Shown here piece by piece: positions 24,301 through 33,669 of a stretch of 64,000 nt of DNA; position 1 is the first letter of the stretch, and every line of letters begins with the position of its first letter. This stretch comes from Gyrodactylus bullatarudis (Eukaryota > Platyhelminthes > Monogenea > Gyrodactylidea > Gyrodactylidae), in NCBI GenBank assembly GCA_012064415.1, contig SSNU01000109.1:230578-294577 (forward strand), read 5' to 3'. The position numbers and the translations under genes were made by a program. The notes below the pieces were generated by a model, which searched no databases, was not told the DNA's origin, and saw nothing but the letters and a program-made list of their open reading frames with translations.

Positions 24301-25625
24301 TTGTTAAAGATTTTTACCGATTGAAGAAAGAAAATTTGATATGACGTCAAATTCCCATTATTTTGAGCCATGAGCAGAAAATTTTTTGATATAAAAGTGG
24401 TTTTTTCAGCTGTTTGTTGTCAATAATTTTTCGATTCTCATTGATTTCGCGAAAATGATCAATAAATCAAAATTCAATTTCCAAACGAGAATAAGATAAA
24501 TCATTACATCCGATTAAGCACAATTTATTCTCTTATCTAATTTTGACCCTGAAAACCTTCTTTGGACCATTTTTAGTTCAAAGTTCAAAAAGAATATTTT
24601 GGCGCTAAATGAAATTTTGAATTTTTTAAACTATAACTATCATAAAAATCATAGATTCCCGACTTCATATCAGTTAGATACAATTCTATTCTAATGGTAC
24701 TTACAACGATAGTTAATTCATGACTGAAATTAGTTTCTTTCTTAGTTTCCTTCATAGTCAGCTTCCCGGGTGTATTCTTAATTGATTTGTCTTCAAGAAA
24801 CCATTCAAATTTAGTTGATGGGTCTCCGGTGCACTCAGCAACGAGCAGGATATCTTTGCCTTTTTGTGTTATCTTTGGCTGTTGGAAGATTGGCGGTTGC
24901 ATACCAGGTTTGCTGGCCTGAAAATTTAAATTGATTGTAGCAAAATTTTCGCCTGCTGAATTCTTGGCCACAATCTTGTAGACTCCACCGTCTTCAGGTT
25001 TTGGTGAAATCACTGTAAAGGTGACCTGATATGTATCAGCCTCACCAGCTACCTCTGACATGGACCAAAACTTTTTACCTTGTACTGCTTCCATTGGAAG
25101 ATCATTTTGGAAGAATGTCAAATCTGCTTTCGGCTTCGCCTGGAATTTACATGTAACTGTAACATCTTTGTTGTCCTTGTCAAATTTAATTATTGGTTTG
25201 TCCAAAAACTTGGGTATACCCCTGTATTAAAAAAAGATAAAAAAGAAATTATTTTAGCTAGGAAATCTTACTAGACTACTTCTGCAGTGGAGAAAATTTC
25301 AATAAATGTCGACTCACGTTTTAGATCCAATATTAAGATTGATGGTTGCTTGCGAATCACCAATTGAATTCTTAGCCTGTACAATATACTCGCCGCTATC
25401 TTGAGCTGTGAGACTGGTAACTTCACAAGTCAGTGTATGATTGTTATTATTTGAGACCATGTTCAATTTATATTTTGCACCGTTCAAAATTTCCTTCCCG
25501 GCTTTAATCCATTTTATTGTAGGCTTTGGATCGGCCTGAACAACACACTCGAAAACAACATTTTTGCCAGCTTGTTTAATCTTTGGCTTATCCGGAAACT
25601 TTGGTGCTATTCCTTTACTGGCCAT
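1..25625 (-). CDS. unc-22: Twitchin/projectin (UNC-22 family) giant sarcomeric kinase, 3' end outside window
   Basis: A giant muscle protein that sits along thick filaments and tunes contraction; the family has Ig and FnIII arrays and one titin-type Ser/Thr kinase near the C-terminus. I traced 42 exons, all with GT-AG borders and matching phase: start ATG 25,623-25,625, then Ig domains, linker, Ig/FnIII core, Ig-Ig-FnIII, kinase, and one Ig running off base 1. About 3,938 codons are visible, with 15 FnIII domains. FnIII domains carry the usual core (LSW or LKW, DGG, GY.IEK, Y.FRV.A.N). Exon lists are given in the block entries below. The family usually has several more Ig domains after the kinase, which would lie to the left. 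Identity rests on domain order, the kinase sequence and the linker motif SLADFIPGFPTL. Arthropod copies are often named bent/projectin. No promoter was identified. Confidence 0.95.
352..885. repeat. Foldback repeat family A, copy in twitchin intron 41
   Basis: Inverted-repeat element in the intron between kinase exon 1,292-1,521 and exon 1-323. The right arm ends in the family signature (reverse complement of GATATGAAGTTGGGAATC) and the two halves carry mirrored tracts around AGACAAGAAAGCC (501-516 and 672-687). The left arm lacks its terminal ~60 bp. The same mirrored layout is seen at 41,579-42,225. No coding content. Confidence 0.7.
1292..2744 (-). CDS. unc-22: Twitchin kinase domain and regulatory tail (exons 38-41)
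   Basis: Exons: 2,446-2,744; 1,799-2,140; 1,576-1,728; 1,292-1,521. A titin/twitchin-type Ser/Thr kinase. Visible motifs: Gly-rich loop GRGAFGIVH, the VAKF lysine, alphaC glutamate in ENEIDVM, catalytic loop HLDLKAEN (1,990-2,013), DFG (1,939-1,947), APE after TATADFA, and the C-lobe DMWASGVLAYALLSG run. The last exon carries ERMNVYEARDHPWL and then the IPSSRYDKF..IANFSSLRK tail, which in twitchin folds back into the active site and inhibits the enzyme. All catalytic residues are present, so the kinase should be active. Compared with the usual HLDLKPEN and TGTAEFAAPE, this copy has Ala for Pro and Ala for Gly. Confidence 0.95.
2805..4859 (-). CDS. unc-22: Twitchin exons 35-37: Ig-Ig-FnIII unit preceding the kinase
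   Basis: Exons: 4,682-4,859; 3,522-3,631; 2,805-3,455. The first two encode an Ig domain (CREGGDVTFEIEIDC, VIWCKGDREL, DDAEEYSV). The 651-nt exon encodes a second Ig (FKWMINGKELKEG, DSYSGNFEL) and one FnIII (VSWKMPPNTKYISEYIVERC), then a short Gly/Ala linker. It ends at an unusual GTTTGT donor (2,804), which is needed because only that cut joins in frame to the next exon at HDIWKDGY, the stretch that precedes the kinase in twitchins. Confidence 0.9.
5008..5316 (+). repeat. Left long TIR of the MULE with internal tandem repeats
   Basis: About 310 bp mirrored by 6,370-6,710. It is built of repeated units of roughly 28 bp, each carrying CTTTTTGACTATAGT and a T-rich spacer. The 8-bp palindrome ACTATAGT recurs many times. 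The two arms differ mainly by one extra unit near the right end. Such subterminal arrays are commonly transposase-binding sites. Confidence 0.85.
5598..6352 (-). pseudogene. C-terminal remnant of MULE transposase (SWIM finger, AT-hook)
   Basis: The 3' exon spans 5,598-6,169 and is open to the stop. It holds TSNIAESFN, a well-known MULE transposase stretch, then a SWIM-type zinc finger (5,811-5,855: FSCNVSQYTGVPCKHF) and an AT-hook (RGRP, ~5,637-5,648) in a basic tail. Upstream a 131-nt intron (6,170-6,300, GTGAGT..TTTTCCAG) joins in phase to a short 5' exon fragment (6,301-~6,352) that is cut by the right TIR. The usual CxC start of the SWIM motif is FxC here, so one zinc ligand is missing. 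The catalytic residues lie in the deleted part. Probably not a functional enzyme; it might still bind DNA. Confidence 0.82.
6370..6710 (-). repeat. Right long TIR of the MULE with internal tandem repeats
   Basis: Reverse complement of 5,008-5,316 over nearly its full length, with one additional repeat unit just inside the terminal GAGTAATTTACC sequence. Homology between arms ends near ATAATCTGTTTTCA, where the residual transposase exon begins. Confidence 0.85.
7440..7645. repeat. Foldback family B, half copy in the MULE-bearing intron
   Basis: Carries CTCAAATCAGTGAAAGTG, GAATCAGTTAC, then CCCAAATTCATCGAGAATAG and CTTTA, the terminal tract of family B. A TA follows the terminal AAGCT (in reverse complement), consistent with a TA target. 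Confidence 0.5.
7901..8662 (-). CDS. unc-22: Twitchin exons 33-34: two single-exon FnIII domains
   Basis: Exons 8,360-8,662 and 7,901-8,203 are both 303 nt and each encodes one whole FnIII domain (101 codons, phase 1 at both ends). Motifs include LSWKPPKDTGG, LSWNRPRNDGG, YKFRVAAVN and YEFRVIAINNAGEGEP. The last phase of exon 34 fits the next exon at 4,859, so no exon needs to be missing across the 3-kb intron that holds the MULE insertion. Confidence 0.93.
8663..9593. other. Twitchin intron, no further content recognised
   Basis: AT-rich intron between exons 32 and 33. A locally less AT-rich patch lies near 8,990-9,070. No coding frame, inverted repeat or RNA gene could be supported. Confidence 0.5.
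9594..16809 (-). CDS. unc-22: Twitchin exons 14-32: FnIII/Ig core super-repeats
   Basis: Exons: 16,219-16,809; 16,038-16,162; 15,661-15,923; 14,699-15,600; 14,446-14,640; 14,081-14,383; 13,843-14,021; 13,282-13,777; 13,077-13,221; 12,855-13,013; 12,501-12,794; 11,822-12,192; 11,540-11,759; 11,250-11,438; 11,079-11,192; 10,663-10,974; 9,995-10,285; 9,747-9,935; 9,594-9,683. Read in order they give Fn-Fn-Ig, Fn-Fn-Ig, Fn-Fn-Fn-Ig, Fn-Fn-Ig, Fn-Fn-Fn-Ig-Ig, the family's alternating pattern with far fewer repeats than in nematode or insect proteins. Most junctions are phase 1 near domain borders, so whole domains can be gained or lost. Some FnIII domains occupy one exon and others are split near the DGG turn. 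Confidence 0.93.
16870..18491 (-). CDS. unc-22: Twitchin exons 10-13: Ig block before the FnIII core
   Basis: Exons: 18,334-18,491; 17,759-18,272; 17,496-17,643; 16,870-17,430. They encode several consecutive Ig domains rich in Cys and Trp pairs (CTFCKPNAKFRWYKN, CSVSDPRAKVEWYHKGE, CEVNEKDAEVSWYFNDE, NPKKYPVVWYKDGE), followed by one Ig with weaker sequence. The donor of exon 10 is taken as GTTGGT at 18,333 because the more obvious GTTAAG four bases downstream puts exon 11 out of frame. This is the least canonical junction in the gene. Confidence 0.85.
18548..21938 (-). CDS. unc-22: Twitchin exons 7-9: Ig domain and Ser/Arg-rich linker
   Basis: Exons: 21,686-21,938 (Ig), 18,759-18,855, 18,548-18,697. 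Exon 7 is an Ig domain with DSGSYSL before strand F. Exons 8 and 9 are a low-complexity linker with repeated SRRGS/SRRES/SRRQS tracts, ending SLADFIPGFPTL, a stretch typical of twitchin upstream of its main Ig block. The RRxS motifs resemble basophilic kinase sites; phosphorylation here is inference, although linkers of molluscan twitchin are known PKA targets. The exon 8 donor was set to GTATGC because the neighbouring GTGTAT would break the frame into exon 9. A 2.8-kb intron separates exons 7 and 8 and contains a hAT-type MITE. Confidence 0.88.
19409..19790. mobile_element. hAT-type MITE in the large twitchin intron
   Basis: A 382-bp element with short imperfect inverted ends, CAGAGGCTCAAAAA on the left and the reverse complement of CAGAGCCTCAAAAATAG on the right. 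The flanking 8 bp are ATAATTGC (19,401-19,408) and ATAATTAC (19,791-19,798), 7 of 8 matching. CAGRG-type ends with 8-bp duplications are typical of hAT transposons. No coding capacity. The same terminal motif occurs at the 46,555-47,131 element. Confidence 0.75.
22110..22478 (+). other. Open plus-strand stretch inside a twitchin intron, unrecognised
   Basis: On the strand opposite twitchin, a frame stays open to the TAA near 22,478 and reads as plausible protein: a Tyr/Asn-rich part, then DRPIQARRQLCQVASEQRYS. There is no clear start codon. A ~45-bp part around the CAGATAGA box recurs in degraded form near 60,640-60,690 in a UBR3 intron, so this is more likely a fragment of a dispersed element than a gene. 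Confidence 0.3.
22630..25625 (-). CDS. unc-22: Twitchin exons 1-6: N-terminal Ig domains and PEVK-like linker
   Basis: Exons (high to low): 25,318-25,625; 24,705-25,221; 24,114-24,199; 23,068-23,672; 22,782-22,802; 22,630-22,704. Exon 1 starts MASKGIAPKFPDKPKI and carries the first Ig domain; exons 2-4 carry roughly four more Ig domains (Trp in strand C, DSGEY/DGGVY/HAGKY before strand F). Exon 5 is a 21-nt micro-exon encoding a Glu/Lys-rich heptapeptide. Exon 6 (75 nt) encodes a Pro/Lys/Thr stretch. Both are phase 1 on each side, so either can be skipped without breaking the frame. They look like a very short counterpart of the extensible PEVK segment of insect projectin; that comparison is inference. 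The start is the first ATG in exon 1 and directly precedes the Ig fold. Confidence 0.9.
24310..24692. repeat. Foldback family A, diverged copy in a twitchin intron
   Basis: Lies in the intron between exons 2 and 3. It has the family core (AAACGAGAATAAGATAA and its mirror TTCTCTTATCTAATTTTGA) and the right terminal tract ending CCGACTTCATATCAGTTAG. The left arm is eroded. Confidence 0.6.
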
Positions 25626-28377
25626 GATGAATAAATGACTGTTTTAATTCCAAAAAAATAATGTTACTTCCAAAAAATGTGCCTTTCTTTTCTTTTTCAG
25701 GGAATCGTTTTGTTTGTCGTTCTATATTCAATTAAATATTGATAAAAAATAATCCAGGATGTTTCTTTTGAAACTTTTGATCAGTTGACAGGGGGGAATA
25801 TCGACTGGGTCATGTAATTGCTTTAAAAGATCTCTACAATAAAATAATTTTGAATGAGATAAAAATTTGTGTATTTTTTTAAATTCTAGTCTGCATTCAT
25901 TCTTTGGTAGATTTTTTTGAACACATCATTGGATAGATCATGTAAACCTAGGAGAGATCAAAATCCATACACAGATATATTCTCGTGTATTCTGTCTCCT
26001 CTTAGGTAGGTAGTGAAAAACCCTTTTGTAATTTGCCTAATTTCACTTCATTCCTTGTATGCTTGTATTGTTTTATTTTTTATATTCAGGACTGTGTCTT
26101 CTATTCTAAACTATTCAATGTTACACAGGTTTAGCACACACAAAAAACTTATTATCCCTACTGTACGATGAAAATTAAAGGGGCTGTGTGAGGGGTTTGT
26201 CTATCATTTTTAATTTTCCTCAGTAGAAAAAGAAGAAAAAAATATCCAAAACTTTTGGTGATCCCTAACACGCATAGTTACCTATTCACGGGACATAGAT
26301 GGAGAGTTGAATGTGTAGTAGTTAGAGACACATAAGATCGATCTACATGATATCCAATGTGTGTTTGTTAATTTTTCAATTATTAAATGAACAGAAATAT
26401 GGGGGGGGTGACTACCATAAAGGGAGAGTTGTATCATTGAGAGGGGTTGAAGGCAGGATTCCATCTAATGAAATTGTGGATTTTGATCACTTTTTCATGT
26501 TTCCGTTCAAATCCAGAGGTATATACCGGGTATATGGAGAGATGTATGAATGTTTCTTCTATGTATAATTCTCCTATTCCTACTATTCTTTTTATCACAG
26601 TATTCAATTAAATGTTTTTCACATGCATTATCGTTAAACAGGAACATTGACAAGACCCTTTGACTTGGGACAATTTCTTACTAACCTCGAGAAATTTTAC
26701 AAGAGCTCGAGAATATGGGAATCAGGGTTTTGGCAAAGAAACTGATTAACATAATAAAATTATCAATAGACTGACCGCTTTTCTTGAAAAAATTCTTGAA
26801 AGATTCACACAGTCTTTAGTAATCAGAATACACTGGCAAATTGAATAATGCTAAAAGTTTTGCTGTAAACTCTAAGATGATAAATCTAGAAAATAATTTC
26901 AAATTCTACCGCGCAGAAGATTCGAACTCTGTACCTGTAAAAATTGATTCAATCTGATGATGGGTAGGATACACACAGCTAGTCAAGAACAATATATCTG
27001 AAAATATTATGAAAATTTTTGAAACAAAACTTTCAACGCACGAGCAAAGTTTGAATGATATTGCTAGAGAGCTTATAATTATAATTATCTACATTTACAT
27101 AGTTATTTCCTCACCAAAGTCCTTAAGATCAGAAATTTTCATCAAACTCTGTTAACGGTTACGATCATGGCATAATGAAGAACAGAGTAGGTTCTCAATA
27201 ACATTACAAATACGAATTAGGAAGTAATCAAGATCATGTGTAACAAGTTTAGATGGAGAATAAATTTAAAATCTATAACCTGTAGCCTAATTGAAAAACG
27301 TGAATTTTTCCCCCTAAAAAGTCTGAAAGACGATGAAGTTTACAGATTTACAATACAGTATACTGCTATATATAAGTATATTAATAGCATTCCTCTCACC
27401 AGTGCAAATCTGGCATAGCCTAAGAGATTTTTCAGCTTTTTTTCATAATTTAAATTTATCTGCATTTTATGTCCAAAATGGATTTAGGGAATGTGTGCAA
27501 GACATCTATATAGAATGTAAAGGGCTTTCTCTTCAACAGAGGGTGGTGTTTGGGAATTGTATTAGAATATATCCCAATTTTTCTTGGAAGAAGATGAACA
27601 TTATCTTAATTATGAAGGGGGGGATAGCTCATTCAGAGAGACAGTAGAAGAATTATTTCAAGTGAAGGTAGAAAGGCGTTCATCATAAGACGACATGGAA
27701 ACGTGACTTAAGTTCAAATCAATTTGTTAATATTAAAAAAAAATAGATCAGACATCTCAATTTACCCAAAAAGGGTCACTTTATGAGTTAGCGCCCATTT
27801 TATCAAAAGTTATTGTTAAAGATTACCTACGCTAAATAATATTTAGGTCAGAGGAATCAAGTTTTGATTTCTTGAACATTTTCTAAAGATTTAATATCAA
27901 AATGGTGTGAAAATCATTTTTCGATCCCCCTCGAAAAAGATTCATAACTGAAGTTCCAGAATATATTCATCAAACTTGAAGAATATGATAGAATATCATA
28001 GTTATCAAGGGTATAAAATAATAATAAACTATTGCATACAAAGTTCAAATCTTAGCCCAGTTAAATTTTGAAATTAGCTTTCAGAAATATTCCGGCTCCT
28101 ATATTAGAGTATTTCAAGATAGGATTGTACTGTAGCCCGAATGAAGTACTTAAATTGTGTACATTACCAAATGCTAAGTTAATTATTCGATTATGCTAGT
28201 TTTTTTGCAAGAAAAGCGGTTCCATAGCCGGGCCTCTTATAACTCTAGTAGACAGGTTAGTGCATTGCATTTTTTATCAATGAATGAAAGAATCATGAAA
28301 GCTCCAGATAGAAATAGGTTTCAATGAATTGATTGAGTAAAAATATAAATTCTCTATAATTTTTTCATGATTTTCAA
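25626..28377. other. Region upstream of twitchin, no gene recognised
   Basis: Probably contains the twitchin 5' UTR and promoter, but no TATA box or initiator could be chosen with confidence in such AT-rich sequence. A poly-G run (26,401-26,407) and an open frame at 27,333-27,647 (104 codons, no known motif) are the only distinctive points. Confidence 0.4.
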
Positions 28378-28379
28378 AA

Positions 28380-28760
28380 TTTATTTTGATAACCGATTCA
28401 AAAGGTACTTTTTCACTGATATAAGAGAAAAATTAAAAAGGTATTTTGGAAAAATTTGGACACAGTTTATATTTTGAGCAGGCGCGAATTTTTGATTTTT
28501 TTTAACTTTGAGTTGAAAAATTTTGTTGATCTCATGGAATCAGGATTTTTTGACAAAAAAATAACTATTCTTAATCATTTTTTTTCGAGAAAATACCTTC
28601 AATTTGACCTAATTTTGTATCATCCTAACTTATCAATATCCAAGCAGTAAAAATGATTGAAAAATAGGAGATAGACTTTCGTAAGTAGATGGAGTATTTT
28701 CGCTCTTCATGTCAAATGGTGATCCAGAAAAATAACGTCTGATTCCACTTACATCTTGAA
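28380..28760. repeat. Fragments of the foldback families
   Basis: Carries AACTTTGAGTTGAAAAATTT, a CAAGCAGTAAAAATGATTGA box and AATGGTGATCC, all found in other copies of foldback family A and in the 47.2-49.7 kb elements. No complete inverted pair was found here. Confidence 0.5.
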
Positions 28761-28977
28761 AGGAAACATTTTCAACTCGAAAATTAATAAACAACTGTTT
28801 GAATTTGATGCTAATTGGAAACTTGGTAAGCAGGATAATAATCCAGGGGATATGTTCTCATTGAAGAGGTGTGTTGGGAGATGGAATGGTCAAGGGCTCG
28901 GACCGATATAGCAAGGGGTGAGACGGGGTGAGAGAATAAGAGGGGACATGGTGGCTGATGGTACGGCGGCGGCGAGC

Positions 28978-29041
28978 GCGAATGTGGTTAGAATGGTTGC
29001 CTTCCAAGCAGTCGACCCGGGTTAGATTCCCGGCATTCGCA
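28978..29041 (+). tRNA. tRNA-Gly(UCC)-like sequence lacking the D-arm (probable pseudogene or tRNA-derived)
   Basis: A perfect 7-bp acceptor stem (GCGAATG with CATTCGC), a 5-bp anticodon stem around loop CTTCCAA giving anticodon UCC, a T-arm with CCGGG/CCCGG stem and loop TTAGATT, and discriminator A. Order and sequence match eukaryotic tRNA-Gly(UCC) except that about 8 nt of the D-arm are missing and the T-loop has A in place of the invariant C56, which damages the internal B box. There is no T-run terminator immediately downstream. It sits in a short GC-richer island (about 28,860-29,060). Most likely a pseudogene or a tRNA-derived repeat; the intact acceptor stem is notable. Confidence 0.6.
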
Positions 29042-29149
29042 TCCATAATCAATAATTTACATCAATCGCCCCTCACTCTGTTACAGCCATGCGGACTTTT
29101 TTGCTTCAATCTACGTTCCATATTACCGCACCAGCTCAGAATTTAAAAT

Positions 29150-29285
29150 TTATCCAAATTTTTCCAAAATAATTTCTTAAATCAGTGCAAGTATACCTTT
29201 TGATTCGGTTACTAAAAAAGGTACCTCGTTGAAAAAAAGAGATTTTCAAATTCATCGAGAATAGCTTCAAATGATTCATTAAAGA
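29150..29285. repeat. Foldback family B, half copy
   Basis: Matches 7,470-7,640 and part of 59,760-59,880: an AAATCAGTG box, then TTTTGATTCGGTTACT, then TTCATCGAGAATAGCTTCA. Only one arm is recognisable. Confidence 0.5.
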
Positions 29286-29639
29286 TTGCAATCTTTTTAC
29301 TAAAAATACAAAGTTGAATGTTTTGATTGATAAGTCTTATATTTTTCTTAATTTTTCAGTGAAAATTCTATCTGAAGTAAAATACATCTCATCCAGCTTC
29401 TCTATCTATCAATTTTAATTTTAATACTATTGATGAATATAAATTGTACACAAAATATTTTTTCACTTACCAAAATAAAATACCTTTTAAGATATTGATC
29501 TCTAATCAATTAACCTTTCATTTCAAAAAGCAAGTTTTGAAAAAGTTGTACAAAAAGAAGCTTTTCATCTGTAATACTGTACAAATAAAAGTGAAGATTT
29601 CAGATTCCATCATGGATCAAAATAATTTTCCCAAAAACT

Positions 29640-30230
29640 TGTAACTACACCAAGTTAATATGAGGATGGCAATTTATGATTTAAAAAAAAATTAGCACTT
29701 TTTTCATCAAAATATCGAATTTGTTCAAGATTTTTTGGAATATAGATCACGAGGCCCACGTTCACGATACGGAGAAAAGAAATCAATTTTTAAGGAAATT
29801 ACAGCAAATTTAGAAGTAGCCCCAAATTCCCATTTTTTGAACTTTGAGTTGAAAATTTTTGCTGATTTCAATGTGAGAGAGTAATCAAAAGTTGAGTTTA
29901 GGATCACAAAAATCTCTCAAAGAGGTTTTTACAAAATTCTCAATTTTTTCGACTTTGATCGAGATTTTTTGGAATCTGGATCAAGAAAGCCAATTTTACG
30001 ATTTGAAGGAAATTTTTTTTTGAAATAATCAATTTTTAAGGAAATTATGGCATATCTCAAACCTAACTTTCATTTTTCTGAACTTTGAGTTGAAAATATA
30101 TTTTTTTTTTGTATCATATTTAAAAAAAACTGATTATCTCCATCAAACTCGAATGCTTGACGAAAAAATTGAGAATTTTGTAAAAACCATAAACTCTTAT
30201 ATTCGTATTAACAAGCTTTAAGATATTAGA
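29640..30230. repeat. Degenerate tandem of foldback family A arms
   Basis: Two successive diverged copies of the same arm (AAGATTTTTTGGAATATAGATC and GAGATTTTTTGGAATCTGG, each followed by a GATA/ATTTGAAG box and AACTTTGAGTTGAAAA) lie head to tail, not inverted. Probably a nested or rearranged copy. Confidence 0.5.
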
Positions 30231-30235
30231 GCCTC

Positions 30236-31557
30236 AAAAATATTATTTTAAAAAGCTACTCCCTGTCTTCTGAAACGCATTTTTCTATTAGGAAATCAGG
30301 GTTCAAAGTTATAAGGCCTTAAAATGTATAATTTTGAAGATTGGTTATTAAATTAATTCCAAAAATGTTCTCCTTTTTGTCTGATTGAATTTCTTCAGAT
30401 TTTCATTTTTTCATGTCCACTAGCTTTAGTAAAACTGCTTTACCTCTATGCCGTTGTTATTTCCACTATTGGAACTTATCGATTAGTTTAGTTCACCTTA
30501 TTCCTCTGAAACGACTAAAAAACAATGTTTACCTCTATGTTCCCGTTCATTTAAGATCACAAAAATCACACTCTGTATATAAAACATTAGGCTTATAAAA
30601 GTGTTAGAGAAGAACATGTGGAAAAGCTGATCTCGATTGCTTCTAATTTCATATTCTAATAGATCTTTTAATAATCAAATGTGTTTCTTAGGTTAAATTA
30701 TAATTATCTATGTAGTATCTTTCATAAGGCAGCCTTATTAAGGCTAATTGCTTTCATTCTACAACATCAAATGGTATCATGATGTAACAGCATTAATTAC
30801 AGAAGTTTTATTACTTGATCTAACAGTATTTCTAATTTCATTCATTGATCTCTTTACGTGATTAATTCGAATAGTTTTTCTTCTCACACATAGTGATCAT
30901 TATTAGGACTCTTCATCGGACAATGGCAGAAATTTGAAACAGGAGAGCAAACTTGCTTCGCAACAGACATTACTAATTTTTAATTATGAATGCTATAGCA
31001 GCTGATCATCCCTCTTTCACAAACCGCTCTAGATTACAGAACTAGGCTTCTCAAGTCGGTGATTTTCTCGCTAGGAAAGCTTTAACTTGACAAAAAGAAT
31101 GATCCATTTTGACTGCATGAGTTGAACTGCTTTGTGAATATCAAAAAATTCTGTCTCTGTTTATCCAAGACTTGTAACAATGTTTTAAATTTTTATATTT
31201 TTGTGATAAAAAAGGGAAAATGTGTTATTGAAAGAATGGTGAAAAATCTTCACATGATTTACTGAAGGAAAAATTTCCATATTTTATACATAAATTCGGT
31301 ATAATAGAGACTGCGCTGAACTCCCTATTGCTTGGACCAAGTAATGATTTGTTTTTTAAGTATCAAGTAATTACTTCACTAGCTTAAAGATAAGGTGCAA
31401 GCAAGTCTTTTAAGAAAACTGTTTTCTACCCAACGGTTATGGCAACCTTTTTTTAATAAAAGGATTAATATTTTTTGAAAAAATTTCAAATTGGGGCAAT
31501 TTTTCATTTTTTAACTTTGAATTTAAAGTTTTTGTTGATCTCAAGGTGGGAGAGGAA
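30236..31557. other. No gene recognised
   Basis: Starts with a GAGCCTCAAAAATA tract resembling the ends of the hAT-type MITEs at 19,409 and 46,555, but no partner end was found. The remainder is AT-rich without supportable frames or inverted repeats. Confidence 0.4.
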
Positions 31558-32545
31558 TTTTTTTTGTTAGAAAATAATCTGTATTTAAAATGAATTAAAA
31601 TGAGTACATAGAGAAATGGTTCAAAGTCATTGAGATGTTATTAGAACATAATAAAATATAAATCTAATAAATAATTTCAAAGAATCATTCTGGTTTTTAG
31701 TGAAGATCTGGATAAAGGAGAGAATGAGTATAATCTATCTTCTTACGAATATGCTGCATAATAGATTTTAAACATTTAGGATTATCACAGTCGTAAATTT
31801 TATACTTATTATTGATTGATTCATAAGAAGAGAGTAGAAAGAATTTTTTATAGGATTGATGTCTAAAGTTATAATTATGCTCGATCGGAGAAGAAGTTGC
31901 TAGGAAATTTTTTACAATAAAAGCATATCTTCGAACCCAAAGAGGCTGAAGACTCGAGGCTAGAATCCGAGAATTATATGATTCTAAAAAGGGGAAGAGC
32001 CAATATAGAAATTTACTTTGAATTCTTACAATTTTACGAGCTTGAGAGTTAGTAAAATTGACCAAGAAAGTAGAGTTGTAATCTATCAAAGGCAACACCT
32101 GGGATTTATAAGCCTTGAGCCTTAGGTTTACTGATTTTGATAATTTTAAAATTGTTAAAATAGAGAATTTTATTTTAGATAACTGATAAAAGGGATCAAT
32201 TTTTAAGTTATTATTAATACCGAACCCCAGATCACAAGTAAAGGAGACAATTTCTCCAGGAAGTAGAAGCGATTCCATAAGGGTTGCAGGGAGACCGGAT
32301 GGGAGCATGATTTTGCATTTATCTCTATTAATATAGAGCCCCATCGCCTCAAGGGAATCTTTGAAAAGAGAGAAGTTGTAGTTGATTTTTATAATGTCAA
32401 ATGAATTTTTTACATTAAAGACGAAGTTAATATCGTCAGCAAATTTAACGAGGATACCCTCACAATCCCCGGGAAGCTGAATATCAGCGAAGCAAATATT
32501 AAAGAGAACGGTATTTATCTGAATTACCAATACAAGAAGACCGAA
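31558..32545 (-). mobile_element. 5'-truncated non-LTR retrotransposon (LINE), copy 1
   Basis: The open frame 31,697-32,530 encodes the C-terminal half of a LINE reverse transcriptase: VLFNICFADI, then the catalytic FADD box (32,432-32,443; usually YADD), then the thumb region and an extended C-terminal part ending IDYTHSLLYPDLH. A 3' UTR and A-run (T-run at 31,558-31,564 on the plus strand) follow. The fingers, endonuclease and ORF1 are absent. The frame is intact but cannot act alone. Confidence 0.85.
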
Positions 32546-33669
32546 ATAGTCGTAGAGAGTTTTAAAAACACTCTATTTACATGCGAAAGTCTACTTCCTA
32601 TTTTTCGATCATTTTTACTGCTTGGAAATTGATTAGCTAGAATGATCCAAGATCAAAAATAATCATGTAAAAATCATGAATTCATGAATTAGAGATTTTG
32701 AGAAAAATAATCTTTTTACTTAAATTTTTTAACTTTTTTGTCAAATTTATCTTACCTAACCATAATTTTATCAAATTAATATGCTTCAATTTTCCCTTTT
32801 TCAACATTCAATTTTAGTTTCAAAAGTGAAATTTGGAGCATTTTTGCAATTCAAAATATGGAATAGACCGCCCTAATGAAGAAATAAGGCATGATGTTGA
32901 TGAAAGAAAATTCATTCTAGTTTGTAATTTGAACCTATATATATCAAAGTCTATGTATCAAGATATGTATATAGGTAAACAAATAAAACAATTTGCATGT
33001 TAGGAAACGAAGTGAAGAAAGATGATAGAATATCCATGCGACAAGTAAAGGAGCACAAGAAACTAAAGTCATAAAACACACATCAAGCAGGAATAGCGAA
33101 AATATTGTAGTCGAAGGAAAGAAGGTTTGTGTCTCTCTTCCAGAGAAAGATAAAAAAACAAAATACAACCGAAATTGCTTCAAATGGATATTATAATTTT
33201 ATAATCGAAACAAAAGAATCTTTTTATTGCAAGAAAAGAAACCTATTTAACTGACTAAAGTTTTGGTTATCAAATAAATTCAATTTCCATTCTTAAATAT
33301 CCACAATATAATTTCATGCTCTCTTGCTTATCGAATGCAAAATGTAAAGAATAATATCCAATTCAAATCAATCTGAAATTAGCTAATTAAATTCAAGTAT
33401 TGATTTCTATTTTCATTGGTTCAATCTTATCAATAAACTGTAATGATGGTTAGAGTACGAGAAAACGTTTATGATTGATCAACATAGGGTTCTTCAAATT
33501 TTGAAAGATTCCGAAAATTTCCAACTCGCAAAAATGTTAACTCAGGTGTAAAAAAATGATAAAAAATAGGTTTGTCAGATTTGTTTCATTGTATAGAGTT
33601 CCTACATATTTCAGGTTCCATTTCTCAACAACTAATTGAAATATATTAAGATGTAATAAATTCTCGTAC
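32546..33669. other. No gene; one foldback fragment
   Basis: 32,605-32,700 holds a short fragment related to foldback family A (TTTTTCGATCATTTTTACTG). The 79-codon frame on the minus strand at 32,944-33,183 has no supporting features. Otherwise nothing recognised. Confidence 0.4.

Noticed and set aside
27333..27647. 104-codon open frame upstream of twitchin
   Set aside because: No motif, start context or repeat copy; frame use resembles chance in AT-rich DNA.
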